Positions 8,378 to 19,786 of a DNA stretch of 64,000 nt are shown here, one piece after another (position 1 is the stretch's first letter; each line of letters opens with the position of its first letter). This DNA comes from Spiribacter halobius. Lineage in GTDB: Bacteria; Pseudomonadota; Gammaproteobacteria; Nitrococcales; Nitrococcaceae. The DNA is taken from contig NZ_CP086615.1 in the NCBI RefSeq assembly GCF_020883455.1, forward strand, positions 744,001 through 808,000, given 5' to 3'. The position numbers and the translations under genes were made by a program. Below the pieces are notes generated by a model that saw nothing but the letters and a program-made list of their open reading frames with translations, was not told the origin of the DNA and searched no databases.

Positions 8378-9085
8378 TCAGTCGTGCCCGCCGTGGCCCA
8401 GGTTGTCGAGTGCCGCCTGCTCCTCGGCGGCGTTCAGGGTCCGTGCGTCGCCGGCGCCGATCAGCGCGCGCAGCCCGTCGCCGGCGCTGGCCTGGCGATA
8501 GCTCGTGCCGGCCGCACCGCCGGCCAGGGCGATGTTCCGCCACTGCCCGGACTCACTGCAGGCTACGGCCACGGTCACCGCCTCGCCGGCCTCCCGGGCC
8601 TGGTATTCCCGGCAAAGTCGGCCGTCATCCGTGCGGAAGGTGACCAGCGGCGCAATCTCCAGCGTGCCCGCCCGAGCGACCTCCCCGCTCGGCGTGGCCG
8701 CGAGCGCAGCCGCCAGGGCGCTGTCGACGGGGACCGGCCCCGCGGCGAGGGGCGACGCCTCGGGGGCAGACGGGGCGAGCAGGCGTCCGAGGGCGAGCCC
8801 GAGCACCAGCGCCGCGGCGGCGGCGAGCGCGGGTGCCTGGACACGGCGCCATAGCGGGATCACCGCCGCGGGTGGCCTGGCTGCGGCCTGCAGCCGCTCC
8901 GGTACCGGGGTGTTCTCCACCTCGTCGAAGGCCGCGCATAGCAGATCGTCGTTGCGGCGCAGCTGTTCGAGGCGCCGGCGCAGGCCGGCATCGTCCGCCA
9001 GTGCCGCCTCCACGCGTTCACGCGTGCCGGCGTCCAGCTCGCCGTCCAGATAGGCGCTCAGCATTTCGTCATCGATCCCCGTCAT
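8378..9085 (-). CDS. Anti-sigma factor (transmembrane, RsiW/RskA-like)
   Basis: 235 residues. The N-terminal anti-sigma domain carries the usual signature DEMLSAYLDGELDAGTRERVEAAL. The HxxxCxxC zinc motif of ZAS domains is absent. One transmembrane segment is at about 82-104 (ALAAAAALVLGLALGRLL). The C-terminal 130 residues are predicted to be periplasmic and contain two cysteines that could sense redox or ligand. It should hold the ECF sigma factor encoded 55 bp upstream on the same strand. The ATG at 9085 is preceded by GAGGGGGTA. The signal that releases the sigma factor is unknown. Confidence 0.8.
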   Translation of the reverse strand: MTGIDDEMLSAYLDGELDAGTRERVEAALADDAGLRRRLEQLRRNDDLLCAAFDEVENTPVPERLQAAARPPAAVIPLWRRVQAPALAAAAALVLGLALGRLLAPSAPEASPLAAGPVPVDSALAAALAATPSGEVARAGTLEIAPLVTFRTDDGRLCREYQAREAGEAVTVAVACSESGQWRNIALAGGAAGTSYRQASAGDGLRALIGAGDARTLNAAEEQAALDNLGHGGHD

Positions 9086-9140
9086 CGTGCTACCCCCTCA
9101 CCCGCCCCGTCTTCGCCGGACCCGGCGGGCACTCCGCCAT

Positions 9141-9647
9141 TCATGCCCCGGGATCCGCGATGGCCTCGGCGAGCCGCGCCCGGGCCCGGGCCAGCCGGCT
9201 CATGACGGTGCCCGTGGGCACTCCGATCTGCTCTCCGGCCTCGCGGTAGCTCAGCCCGGAGATGGTCACCAGGGCCACCACCTCGCGCTGCTCAGGCGGC
9301 AGCTGCGCCACCAGCGCGCGCACCCGCTCCAGGGTGGCGGAGGCCTCCAGCGCCGCACTGCCGTCGAAGCCCCGGTCGTCGCTGTCCGGGTCGTAGGCCA
9401 CTTCGGCGCGCCGGCGTCGGCTGCGCAGCCCGTCGATCCAGAGATTGCGCGTCAGCGCCATCATCCAGTGGTCGAGCCGCGTTCCCGGCTGCCAGCGCTC
9501 GGCCCGGCTCAAGGCGCGTTCGCACGCGGCCTGGAGCAGGTCGTCGCCCTCGTCCACGGAGCCCGTCAGGGCACAGGCAAAGCGGCGCAGCCGTGGCAGC
9601 AGGGCGACCAGTTGCTCTTGCAAGGCCTCTTGACCGGTGGCGTTCAT
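9141..9647 (-). CDS. ECF-family RNA polymerase sigma factor
   Basis: 168 residues from the ATG at 9647, which follows GGGAGTCC. Region 2 is LPRLRRFACALTGSVDEGDDLLQ through RLDHWMMALTRNLWIDGLRSR. Region 4 is LPPEQREVVALVTISGLSYREAGEQIGVPTGTVMSRLARAR, a typical helix-turn-helix for the -35 element. There is no extracytoplasmic or extra domain. The anti-sigma partner lies downstream and a secreted subtilase is divergent across a 125 bp gap. This suggests an envelope-stress or secretion regulon that includes the protease. An ECF-like promoter directly upstream (9664-9691) indicates autoregulation. Confidence 0.9.
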   Translation of the reverse strand: MNATGQEALQEQLVALLPRLRRFACALTGSVDEGDDLLQAACERALSRAERWQPGTRLDHWMMALTRNLWIDGLRSRRRRAEVAYDPDSDDRGFDGSAALEASATLERVRALVAQLPPEQREVVALVTISGLSYREAGEQIGVPTGTVMSRLARARARLAEAIADPGA

Positions 9648-9663
9648 GGACTCCCTGTCTACA

Positions 9664-9691
9664 CTAACGCTTGCGCTGGGCATCCTATTCC
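9664..9691 (-). promoter_or_regulatory. Candidate ECF-type promoter of the sigma factor gene
   Basis: On the minus strand, GGAATA (9691-9686) is followed after exactly 16 bp by CGTTAG (9669-9664). This spacing and the GGAA/CGTT cores match the consensus for group IV sigma factors. The start codon is at 9647, giving a very short leader with the ribosome-binding GGGAG. Autoregulation is an inference. A matching element for the divergent protease gene was not found with equal quality. Confidence 0.45.
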
Positions 9692-9772
9692 CTCGAATCG
9701 CTCTGCAGCGTGTCCGACGGATCCGGGAACCGGATCATCCGCCGTGGCCACCGGGTTGAAAGGAGATCGACC

Positions 9773-11215
9773 TTGTACCAGTCCCCAGGCGAAACGGGCC
9801 ACCGCCCACCGTGGGCGCGCTGGTCGCGACGGCTCATGGCCGCAGCCCTGGCCGTGGCGCTGGCCTTGTTGCCGCTGGACGACGGCAGCCGCTCCTCCTG
9901 GCTGGCCCTCGCCCAGGCCGACGACGACGGCGGGGACAGCGACGGTGACGGTGGGGACGGGAACGATGGTGGTGGTGACAACGGCGGCGGTGACGGCGGT
10001 GGCGACAGCGATGGTGGGCGCGGCGGCGACAGTGACCCGACGGGTCGCGAAGAGGACCGCGACGGCGATGACGATGACGATGACGACGAGGGGGAAAGGG
10101 ACGACGCCGCCGAGAGCGAGGAAGCATCTGCGCAAGGCAATGCCGAGGCGGTAACGGACCGTCTTATCCGTCAGGGCGGCATCGAGCATCTCGAGCGCGA
10201 GCTCCTCGCTCTGGAGGCGTCGCCCGGCGCCCTCGCCGCCGCGCGTCGGCTGGGGGCCGAGGTGCTCGAGGAGCGCGAGCTGGCGCGGCTCGGCCTGCGG
10301 GTCGCGCGTCTCCGGGTGCCGCCGTCGGCATCGCTGGCGCGCCTGAAGTCGGCGCTCAATGACCTCGACCAGGGTCGGTTCGACTTCAATCATGCCTACC
10401 GTCCGGCCGCCTGCAGTGGTCCGGGCTGTGATGCCCTGGGCCGCCTCGGCTGGGCGGGCCGGCCCGCGGCCTGTGGCGGTGGCCTGCGCCTCGGAATCGT
10501 GGATGGCCCCGTGGACGGCGCCGCGGCCGGCATTCCGGGATCCCGCCTGCAGCAGCGGCGCCTCGCGGATGGCCCCGCCCATGGTGACGCGCATGGCACC
10601 CGGGTGGCGGCCCTGCTGGCCGGCGCCGGTGCCGGAGTGCTGCCTGCCGCGCGCGTCCTCGCGGCAGATGTCTATCGCGTGGACGTGGATGGCCGCAGCC
10701 TGGCGCTGACCGACGATCTGCTGGACGCCATGGACTGGCTCGCTGGCGCAGCGGTGGATGTCGTCAACATGAGCCTGGCCGGGCCGCCCAACGAGGCGCT
10801 GCGGGCGGGGATCGGCGCGCTGGAGGCGCAGGGGATCGGCGTGGTGGCCGCGGCCGGTAACGGCGGCCCGCTGGCGCCGCCGGCCTATCCCGGCGCCTAT
10901 CCGCCGGTCCTGGCCGCCACGGCGGTGGACGAGCGCCTGCAGGTCTTTCCGCGGGCGAATCGGGGACCTTATGTGGCGCTGGCCGCGCCGGGCGTCGATC
11001 TGCCCACGGTCGATGGTGCCCGCGTGAGCGGCACCTCGTTCGCCTCGGTCTTCGTGGCCGCGGCACTGGCCGATGCGCAGGCGCGGGAGGGTGGTCTGCA
11101 GGCCGGCCGCCGGGCCTTGCGCGCAAGCGCGCGGGATCTCGGCCCGCCCGGGCCGGACGAGACCTACGGCGCCGGCCTGCTGGGCTGGCGGCTGTCCTGT
11201 CTGGCCGATGGATGA
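9773..11215 (+). CDS. Secreted subtilisin-like serine protease (S8)
   Basis: 480 residues from a TTG start at 9773, chosen because a strong AAAGGAGAT sits 6-7 bp upstream; the frame extends further up without a site. A twin-arginine-like signal peptide (RWSRRLMAAALAVALALLP) is followed by a highly acidic Asp/Gly tract at residues 50-112. A propeptide-like helical region follows, then the S8 domain. The catalytic triad is Asp244 (IVDGPVD), His274 (DAHGTRVAALL) and Ser422 (VSGTSFAS). The Asp/Gly tract could bind calcium or simply be a halophilic spacer. The gene diverges from an ECF sigma/anti-sigma pair and is a likely regulon member, either as effector or as the protease releasing the signal. 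Confidence 0.85.
   Translation: MYQSPGETGHRPPWARWSRRLMAAALAVALALLPLDDGSRSSWLALAQADDDGGDSDGDGGDGNDGGGDNGGGDGGGDSDGGRGGDSDPTGREEDRDGDDDDDDDEGERDDAAESEEASAQGNAEAVTDRLIRQGGIEHLERELLALEASPGALAAARRLGAEVLEERELARLGLRVARLRVPPSASLARLKSALNDLDQGRFDFNHAYRPAACSGPGCDALGRLGWAGRPAACGGGLRLGIVDGPVDGAAAGIPGSRLQQRRLADGPAHGDAHGTRVAALLAGAGAGVLPAARVLAADVYRVDVDGRSLALTDDLLDAMDWLAGAAVDVVNMSLAGPPNEALRAGIGALEAQGIGVVAAAGNGGPLAPPAYPGAYPPVLAATAVDERLQVFPRANRGPYVALAAPGVDLPTVDGARVSGTSFASVFVAAALADAQAREGGLQAGRRALRASARDLGPPGPDETYGAGLLGWRLSCLADG
9919..10104 (+). repeat. Low-complexity GAC/GGC tract encoding an Asp/Gly-rich spacer
   Basis: This stretch inside the subtilase gene is made of imperfect GAC, GGT, GGC and GAT triplets. 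It encodes about 62 residues that are nearly all Asp, Gly, Ser or Glu, ending in a run of seven Asp. Such tracts expand and contract by slippage, so length variation between strains would be expected. Confidence 0.7.
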
Positions 11216-11470
11216 TTCCCGCGAAGGCGTTCAGCTACCCCCGCGTCAGGGACCCGCGAGGCCAGGGGGTTGTACCGGCCGTGCCCGCCTCGCTCAGGCG
11301 ACTCGGTTGCCCGCCGCCGCGAAGATCATGGCTGGCAGTGCGGCTGAGCCTCGTTGCCAGTGCGGTGAATGGTCGATGACACCGGAATAGATTGGTTGCC
11401 GCCGTCGTTATCCCCCGTGAAAGCCGGGCCGGGGCGCCCGGCAGAATCGCCATCAGCGGAGGGATAGACG

Positions 11471-12592
11471 ATGAGCAACGAGCTGCAGCCGGTCGACCGC
11501 GTGCATCAGGCCAAGCACGCCTTCACCACCCGCCGGGTCGATTTCCGCGAGGTGGCGTCGCTGCTGGACACGGCGACGCCGCGGGCCGGAGACCTGGTGC
11601 TCTGCGAGGTGCAGGCCGTAGGCCAGCACAAGACGCTGCACAGCCACGACGGCCGCCGCATGGATCTCTACGGCGGAGACCTCATCGTCGTGGCCTTCGG
11701 CAACCGCTACGCGCCGGACCAGTTCGAGGCGGAGGTGCCGGCCGAGCTGGGGGACTGCCACCTGATCGCCGCCGGCGGCATCGCCGGCGAGATGCGCAGC
11801 TGCCATGCCCGCATGGCGCCGCCCACCCGCATTCGGGCGCGGGGGCTGCTGCAGCGTGCGAACGGCGAGGTGATGAACCTCGCCGACTATGCCCTGCCGC
11901 GGCGCGTGATCAGCCGCCGCCCGCCGGTAATCGCGGTGTTCGGCTCGAGCATGAACTCGGGCAAGACCACCGTGGCGGCGCGGCTGGTGCACGGGCTGGT
12001 GCGCTCCGGTCATCGGGTCGGCGCCGCGAAGGTGACCGGCACCGGCGCGGCGGCGGACGTCTTTCACTTCCGCGACGCCGGAGCCGCCGAGGTGCTCGAC
12101 TTCACCGATGCCGGACTCGGCACTACCTATCTCGCCGGACTGCCGGCTGTGCTGCAGGGTTTCCAGAGCCTGGTCGCCGAGCTCGCCCTGCGGGCGGTGG
12201 ACAGCATCGTGCTCGAGATCGCCGACGGCGTGTTTCAGCCGGAGACCGAGGCGCTGCTGTCGGAGCCGGTGTTCCGCCGGCACGTGGATCGGGTGGTCTT
12301 CGCGGCACAGGACAGCCTCGGCGCGGTGCTTGGCGATCGCACCCTGACCGTGGCCGGGATGCCCCTGGTGGCGCTGAGCGGCGTGTTCACCCAGTCCGTG
12401 CTCGCGGTGCGCGAGGCAAGCGCCCGCGCCTCGGTGCCGGTGCTGCATACCGACACCCTGGCCGAGCCGGGGCGCGCCCTGTCGCTGCTGCACGGGGCCG
12501 GTGCCGTTGCGGGGCCTGCGCAGGGTCAGGCTCACGCCGGCCTGACGTCTCCGGCGCCTGTGGTGTCGGCAATGGCGGCGGTGGGCGTCTGA
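11471..12592 (+). CDS. P-loop NTPase (DUF1611 / dethiobiotin-synthetase-like)
   Basis: 373 residues. The N-terminal 145 residues form a separate domain of unknown role (VLCEVQAVGQHKTLHSHDGRR, GDLIVVAFGNRYAPDQFEAE). The second domain starts with VIAVFGSSMNSGKTTVAARL, a Walker A motif near residues 156-165 of the MobB/CobB/BioD class, and continues through VGAAKVTGTGAAADVF and IVLEIADGVFQPE. The nearest family by eye is DUF1611 or a related SIMIBI-class NTPase. The stop overlaps the ATG of an ABC-transporter-like membrane protein, so both act together. The substrate is unknown. It may have a nucleotide-dependent regulatory or ligase role rather than energising transport. Confidence 0.65.
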   Translation: MSNELQPVDRVHQAKHAFTTRRVDFREVASLLDTATPRAGDLVLCEVQAVGQHKTLHSHDGRRMDLYGGDLIVVAFGNRYAPDQFEAEVPAELGDCHLIAAGGIAGEMRSCHARMAPPTRIRARGLLQRANGEVMNLADYALPRRVISRRPPVIAVFGSSMNSGKTTVAARLVHGLVRSGHRVGAAKVTGTGAAADVFHFRDAGAAEVLDFTDAGLGTTYLAGLPAVLQGFQSLVAELALRAVDSIVLEIADGVFQPETEALLSEPVFRRHVDRVVFAAQDSLGAVLGDRTLTVAGMPLVALSGVFTQSVLAVREASARASVPVLHTDTLAEPGRALSLLHGAGAVAGPAQGQAHAGLTSPAPVVSAMAAVGV

Positions 12593-13560
12593 TGATCCGC
12601 CTGCCGCCATTGCTCTCGGGGCGGCGGCGCTGGCTGATGGCCCGGCTCCTGCTCTGGGGGCTCGGTCAGGCCGGTGCCGCGGTGGCGACGGCCCTGCTCA
12701 TGGAGCGGGTGTTCAGTGGCTTCGAGTCGGGTGGGCGACCGGTGACTGCCGTGGCCGTGCTGCTTGCGGTGGCGCTGGGGGCCTTCGGCCTGCGGGTGCT
12801 GGAGCGCACGGATGCGGAGCGCCTCGGGCAGCGCTACGTCGCCAGCTGCCGACTGTGGATGTACGATCGCCTCGCCGACCCGGAAGCGGCCGGCCTCTCG
12901 CCGCGCCGGCGTGGCCTGATGATGGCGCGCTTCGTCAGCGACCTGTCCGCCGTGCGGCTGTGGGTGAGCCAGGGCATCGCCCGGCTCGTCACGGGCAGCG
13001 TGGCCGCCACCGGGGCGCTGCTGGCCGCGGCGCTGATCGACCCCCGTCTCGCCCTGGCGGTGCTGGGGCCGTTCGCGCTGGCCGGTGTGGCGGTGGCCGT
13101 GCTCCGCCCCCGGCTTGCCGGCGCCGTGGCCGAGATGCGCCGCCGCCGGGGGCGGGTGGCCGCCCACGTCGGCGAGGTGCTGGAGTCGTTGCCGGACTGG
13201 GAAGCGCACATTGAGGCGAAGGAACGGCGACGCCTGAACCGGCGCAGCCGGTTCCTCCGCGACGCGGCGGCGCGGCGCGCGCGCTTCTCGGAGGCGGTGC
13301 GCGCGGCCCCGCAGCTCGCCGCGGCGCTGGCGGCACCGGCGGTGCTGGCGGTGGCGGCTGCGGATCCGGCCCTCGGCGCCGGCGCGGTGGTGGGCGTGCT
13401 CTCGGTGCTGGGCTTCCTCGCCCAGAGCACCGGCGACCTGGCCCGCGCCCTGGACTACCGCCTGAACTTCCGCATCGCCCGCGGCAAGCTGGAGCAAAGC
13501 CTCAACCGCCGCGCCGCCCCCGCCGGCAATCCTTCACCGGAGGCTCGCGAGTGCGCCTGA
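12592..13560 (+). CDS. ABC exporter transmembrane domain protein lacking an ATPase domain
   Basis: 322 residues. The first 270 follow the type-1 ABC exporter membrane domain: six predicted hydrophobic segments, for example VTAVAVLLAVALGAFGLRVL, SVAATGALLAAALIDPRLAL and ALAAPAVLAVAAADP. Cytoplasmic linkers such as RLGQRYVASCRLWMYDRLAD lie between them, and the VGEVLESLPDWEAHIEAKE coupling region is recognisable. The protein stops shortly after the last helix, where the nucleotide-binding domain should begin. There is no Walker motif. It overlaps the P-loop NTPase gene by TGATG. It is either a truncated exporter now used with the neighbouring NTPase, or a membrane protein whose ATPase is encoded elsewhere. 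Confidence 0.65.
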   Translation: MIRLPPLLSGRRRWLMARLLLWGLGQAGAAVATALLMERVFSGFESGGRPVTAVAVLLAVALGAFGLRVLERTDAERLGQRYVASCRLWMYDRLADPEAAGLSPRRRGLMMARFVSDLSAVRLWVSQGIARLVTGSVAATGALLAAALIDPRLALAVLGPFALAGVAVAVLRPRLAGAVAEMRRRRGRVAAHVGEVLESLPDWEAHIEAKERRRLNRRSRFLRDAAARRARFSEAVRAAPQLAAALAAPAVLAVAAADPALGAGAVVGVLSVLGFLAQSTGDLARALDYRLNFRIARGKLEQSLNRRAAPAGNPSPEARECA

Positions 13561-13658
13561 GGACGAGGCAGGTGGAGAACCGGCTCGCTCTGCGGCGGCC
13601 GGTGCCAGCTTCCGCGACAGGGCAGTTTGCCGCAGGGCCTGCCCTCTGCGTTTCTCTT

Positions 13659-13712
13659 CGTTGTGCCCGTTGTGCCCGTTGTGCCCGTTGTGTCGTTGTG
13701 TTGAAACGCCAG
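13659..13712 (+). repeat. CGTTGTGCC tandem repeat (single arm)
   Basis: Three to four copies of the 9 bp unit CGTTGTGCC followed by CGTTGTGT and CGTTGTGTT lie just downstream of the ABC membrane gene. The unit is the same as the arms of the inverted repeats at 20977-21077 and 36802-36896, but no complementary arm is seen here, so this looks like a half element. The 395 bp between this gene and metH (13561-13955) hold only repeats. Confidence 0.7.
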
Positions 13713-13845
13713 TCCCTCGAATCCGCGATGCCGGGGCCGCAGGATGCCAGGCCCACACACCGCCAAACCGGGCGCTGAACCCGCCGCCGCGACGGCGTTT
13801 GCCAGCCCGAAACCTTCAACCCGAAAAACGGAACGCGCCTGGGAC

Positions 13846-13877
13846 GTCGCACACGGCTCAGCCGTGCACGACCTACC
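13846..13877. repeat. Fourth GTAGGTCG-type hairpin
   Basis: Arms 13846-13858 and 13860-13872 pair with two mismatches, and GACCTACC follows. This is the same layout as the hairpin at 2922-2955 and the reverse of those at 2849 and 3034. It lies in the convergent space before metH. Confidence 0.55.
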
Positions 13878-13904
13878 TTCTTCCACCGCTGCGCTAGTTC
13901 ATCT

Positions 13905-13940
13905 CAACCTTGAACTTCAAACCTTGAACTCGAAACTGGC
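13905..13940. repeat. CTTGAACTTCAAA-type repeat next to metH
   Basis: The tract carries repeated CTTGAACT/TTCAAACC units and is related to the GTTCAAAG palindrome at 30262-30360. It ends 15 bp before the metH stop codon. Only one arm is evident. Confidence 0.5.
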
Positions 13941-13955
13941 GCCGTCCCGGCGCCC

Positions 13956-17654
<3,699 letters not shown>

Positions 17655-17761
17655 AACACCACTGATCGGGTCGTGCGAAGCCTTGCAGGATAGCACGGGA
17701 GGGCCCTGCAAGCGGGATCTGCAGCTGATCCCGGCTCACAGTGCCAGCTTCCTGCGCTTAT

Positions 17762-17790
17762 TTGAAAGCGACCTGTACTTTGCAAAATAC
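17762..17790 (+). promoter_or_regulatory. Candidate promoter of the GSMT-SDMT-metK operon
   Basis: TTGAAA at 17762-17767 is followed after 17 bp by AAATAC at 17785-17790, a fair sigma-70 arrangement in an unusually A/T-rich patch of this GC-rich genome. About 265 bp of untranslated leader would follow before the ATG at 18062, holding several GC-rich inverted segments. No known riboswitch class could be recognised in it. The role in osmotic induction is inferred only from the genes it would drive. Confidence 0.35.
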
Positions 17791-18061
17791 GACATTCTGA
17801 ACCAACCTCAAGGGACGGCGGTGCACGGGGCCGGCTTCCTCAGGGTGTCCAGGGCACCGTGCAGTTCGCGAGGGGGCCGGCGCATGGGCCGGGCTTCCGC
17901 GCATCACGTCGGCACCCGAACGATGGAGGAGGCGAGGGCTTGCCCGGGCACGGCAACGAAGTAGTGCCGGCCGTCGGGTTCGGCGCCGCGCCGCCGGTGT
18001 CGGCGGCAGGCGGGCGCAGGGCGTCCGCCGTGGGTTCAAAGAGGCAAGAGGGGATGCATTG

Positions 18062-18886
18062 ATGGATGCGATTCGATCACGCCAAAGGCAGGACTTCGGT
18101 TCCGACCCGGTCGAGTGCCGGGAAACCGATCACTATCAGTTCGAGTACATCGAAGGCTTCGTCGACAAGTGGGACGAGCTCATCGACTGGAAGAGCCGGG
18201 CCGAGAGCGAGGGGGACTTCTTTATCGACGTCCTCCGCCAGCACGGCGCGCGGCGCGTACTGGACGTCGCCACCGGCACCGGCTTCCACTCGGTACGCCT
18301 GATCGAGGCCGGCTTCGAGGTCGTGAGCTGCGACGGCAGCCCGCAGATGCTCGCCAAGGCCTTCGAGAACGGCCGCCAGCGCGATCTGATCCTGCGCACG
18401 GTGCAGGTGGACTGGCGCTGGCTGAACCGGGACATCCACAACCACTACGACGCCATCATCTGTCTCGGCAACTCCTTTACCCACCTCTTCTCGGAACACG
18501 ACCGCCGCAAGGCGCTGGCCGAGTTCTACGCCACCCTCAAGCACGATGGCGTGCTCATCCTCGACCAGCGCAACTACGACGCCATCCTCGACGTCGGCTA
18601 CTCCAGCGCGCACACCTACTACTACTGCGGCGACAACGTCTCCGTGTACCCGGAGCACATGGACGAGGGCCTTGCCCGGTTCCGCTACAGCTTCCCGGAC
18701 AACTCCGTTTACCACCTGAACATGTACCCGCTGCGCAAGGACTACACCCGCGGCCTGCTGCGGGACGTGGGTTTCCAGCGCGTGGATACCTACGGCGACT
18801 TCCAGGAGACCTACCGGGACACGGAGCCGGACTTCTTCATCCACGTCGCCGAGAAGCGCTATCGGGAGGCGGACGATCATGAGTAG
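18062..18886 (+). CDS. gsmt: Glycine/sarcosine N-methyltransferase (GSMT)
   Basis: 274 residues. It uses SAM to convert glycine to sarcosine and then dimethylglycine, the first two steps of betaine synthesis by glycine methylation. The class I methyltransferase motif is VLDVATGTGFHSVRL near residues 66-80. The family-specific segments ETDHYQFEYIEGFVDKWDEL, VQVDWRWLNRDIHNHYDAII and LILDQRNYDAILD are close to the Halorhodospira (Ectothiorhodospira) halochloris enzyme as I remember it. The ATG at 18062 follows AGAGGGG; a TTG one codon earlier is possible. It overlaps SDMT by 8 bp. The pathway provides the main compatible solute of some halophiles. Confidence 0.95.
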   Translation: MDAIRSRQRQDFGSDPVECRETDHYQFEYIEGFVDKWDELIDWKSRAESEGDFFIDVLRQHGARRVLDVATGTGFHSVRLIEAGFEVVSCDGSPQMLAKAFENGRQRDLILRTVQVDWRWLNRDIHNHYDAIICLGNSFTHLFSEHDRRKALAEFYATLKHDGVLILDQRNYDAILDVGYSSAHTYYYCGDNVSVYPEHMDEGLARFRYSFPDNSVYHLNMYPLRKDYTRGLLRDVGFQRVDTYGDFQETYRDTEPDFFIHVAEKRYREADDHE

Positions 18887-19736
18887 CGTAGTGAAGAGCC
18901 GTTACGCGTCGGCCGAGGAGACGGCCCGCGAGTACTACAACAGCCCCGACGCCGACAACTTCTACTTCGAGGTCTGGGGCGGCGAGGACATCCACGTCGG
19001 GCTCTACCGGGACGCGCAGGAGCGCGTCTACGATGCCAGCCGCCGCACGGTGGCCGAGATGGCGAAGCGGGTGCCCGGGCTCGGGCCCGGGACCCGGGTG
19101 CTGGACATCGGCTCCGGCTACGGCGGTTCCGGGCGCTATCTCGCCCACGAGTACGGCTGCCCGGTGACCGCGCTCAACATCAGCGAGACCGAGAACGAGC
19201 GCGGCCGGCAGAAGAACCGGGACCAGGGTGTGAATCATCTGGTCGAGATCATCGACGGCAGCTTTGAGGATCTGCCGTTCGAGGATGCGAGCTACGACGT
19301 GGTCTGGTCCCAGGACGCCATCCTGCACAGCGGCGACCGCCGCCGCGTGCTGGAGGAGGCGGTGCGGGTGCTGCGCCCGGGCGGGTATTTCGTGTTCACC
19401 GACCCGATGCAGGACGACCGCTGCCCGCAGGAGGCGCTGGCGCCGATCCTCGAGCGCATTCATCTCTCGACCCTCGGCTCGCCGGGGTTCTACCAGCGGA
19501 CCCTCACCGAGCTCGGGCTCGAGGACCTCGGCTTCGAGGATCATTCCGAGATGATCGCGCGCCACTATGGCCGGATCCGCGAGGTGCTGGTGAACGAGGA
19601 GGACAACCTTGCCGGCACCGTCAGCGAGGGCTACATCGAGCGCATGAAGCGCGGGCTCCAGCACTGGGTGGACGGCGGCCGCGCCGGCCACCTGCGCTGG
19701 GGCATCTTTCTGTTCCGCAAGCCGGAGGAGGCGTGA
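18879..19736 (+). CDS. sdmt: Sarcosine/dimethylglycine N-methyltransferase (SDMT)
   Basis: 285 residues. It catalyses the last two methylations, sarcosine to dimethylglycine to glycine betaine, using SAM. The SAM-binding motif is VLDIGSGYGGSGRYLAHEYG near residues 68-87. The N-terminal signature EYYNSPDADNFYFEVWGGED and the later VWSQDAILHSGDR are characteristic of the family. The start codon lies within the end of GSMT, and GGGAGGCGGA sits just upstream, so the two enzymes are translationally coupled. MetK follows 50 bp downstream in the same direction and supplies the SAM that both enzymes use. Confidence 0.95.
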   Translation: MSSVVKSRYASAEETAREYYNSPDADNFYFEVWGGEDIHVGLYRDAQERVYDASRRTVAEMAKRVPGLGPGTRVLDIGSGYGGSGRYLAHEYGCPVTALNISETENERGRQKNRDQGVNHLVEIIDGSFEDLPFEDASYDVVWSQDAILHSGDRRRVLEEAVRVLRPGGYFVFTDPMQDDRCPQEALAPILERIHLSTLGSPGFYQRTLTELGLEDLGFEDHSEMIARHYGRIREVLVNEEDNLAGTVSEGYIERMKRGLQHWVDGGRAGHLRWGIFLFRKPEEA

Positions 19737-19786
19737 CGGTGGCACTGCCGTTGCGCCCGATCATTCATCAGGACTGAGGGGAGTCG

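Noticed and set aside
9725-9772. ECF-type promoter for the subtilase on the plus strand
   Set aside because: GGGAACC is present at 9725, but there is no acceptable -10 element at 16 or 17 bp, unlike the minus-strand site.
11392-12591. The first 400 codons of a 722-codon plus-strand frame that ends with the ABC membrane domain
   Set aside because: This part is Arg/Gly/Ala/Pro-rich shadow sequence of the P-loop NTPase gene. The membrane protein has its own ATG at 12592 overlapping the NTPase stop.
13659-13712. CRISPR array
   Set aside because: The unit is only 9 bp, copies are contiguous without spacers, and no cas gene is present.
17655-17760. Riboswitch (SAM, SAH or cobalamin) before metH
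   Set aside because: The upstream region is short and no conserved core of these classes could be recognised by eye. A covariance-model search would be needed to exclude it fully.
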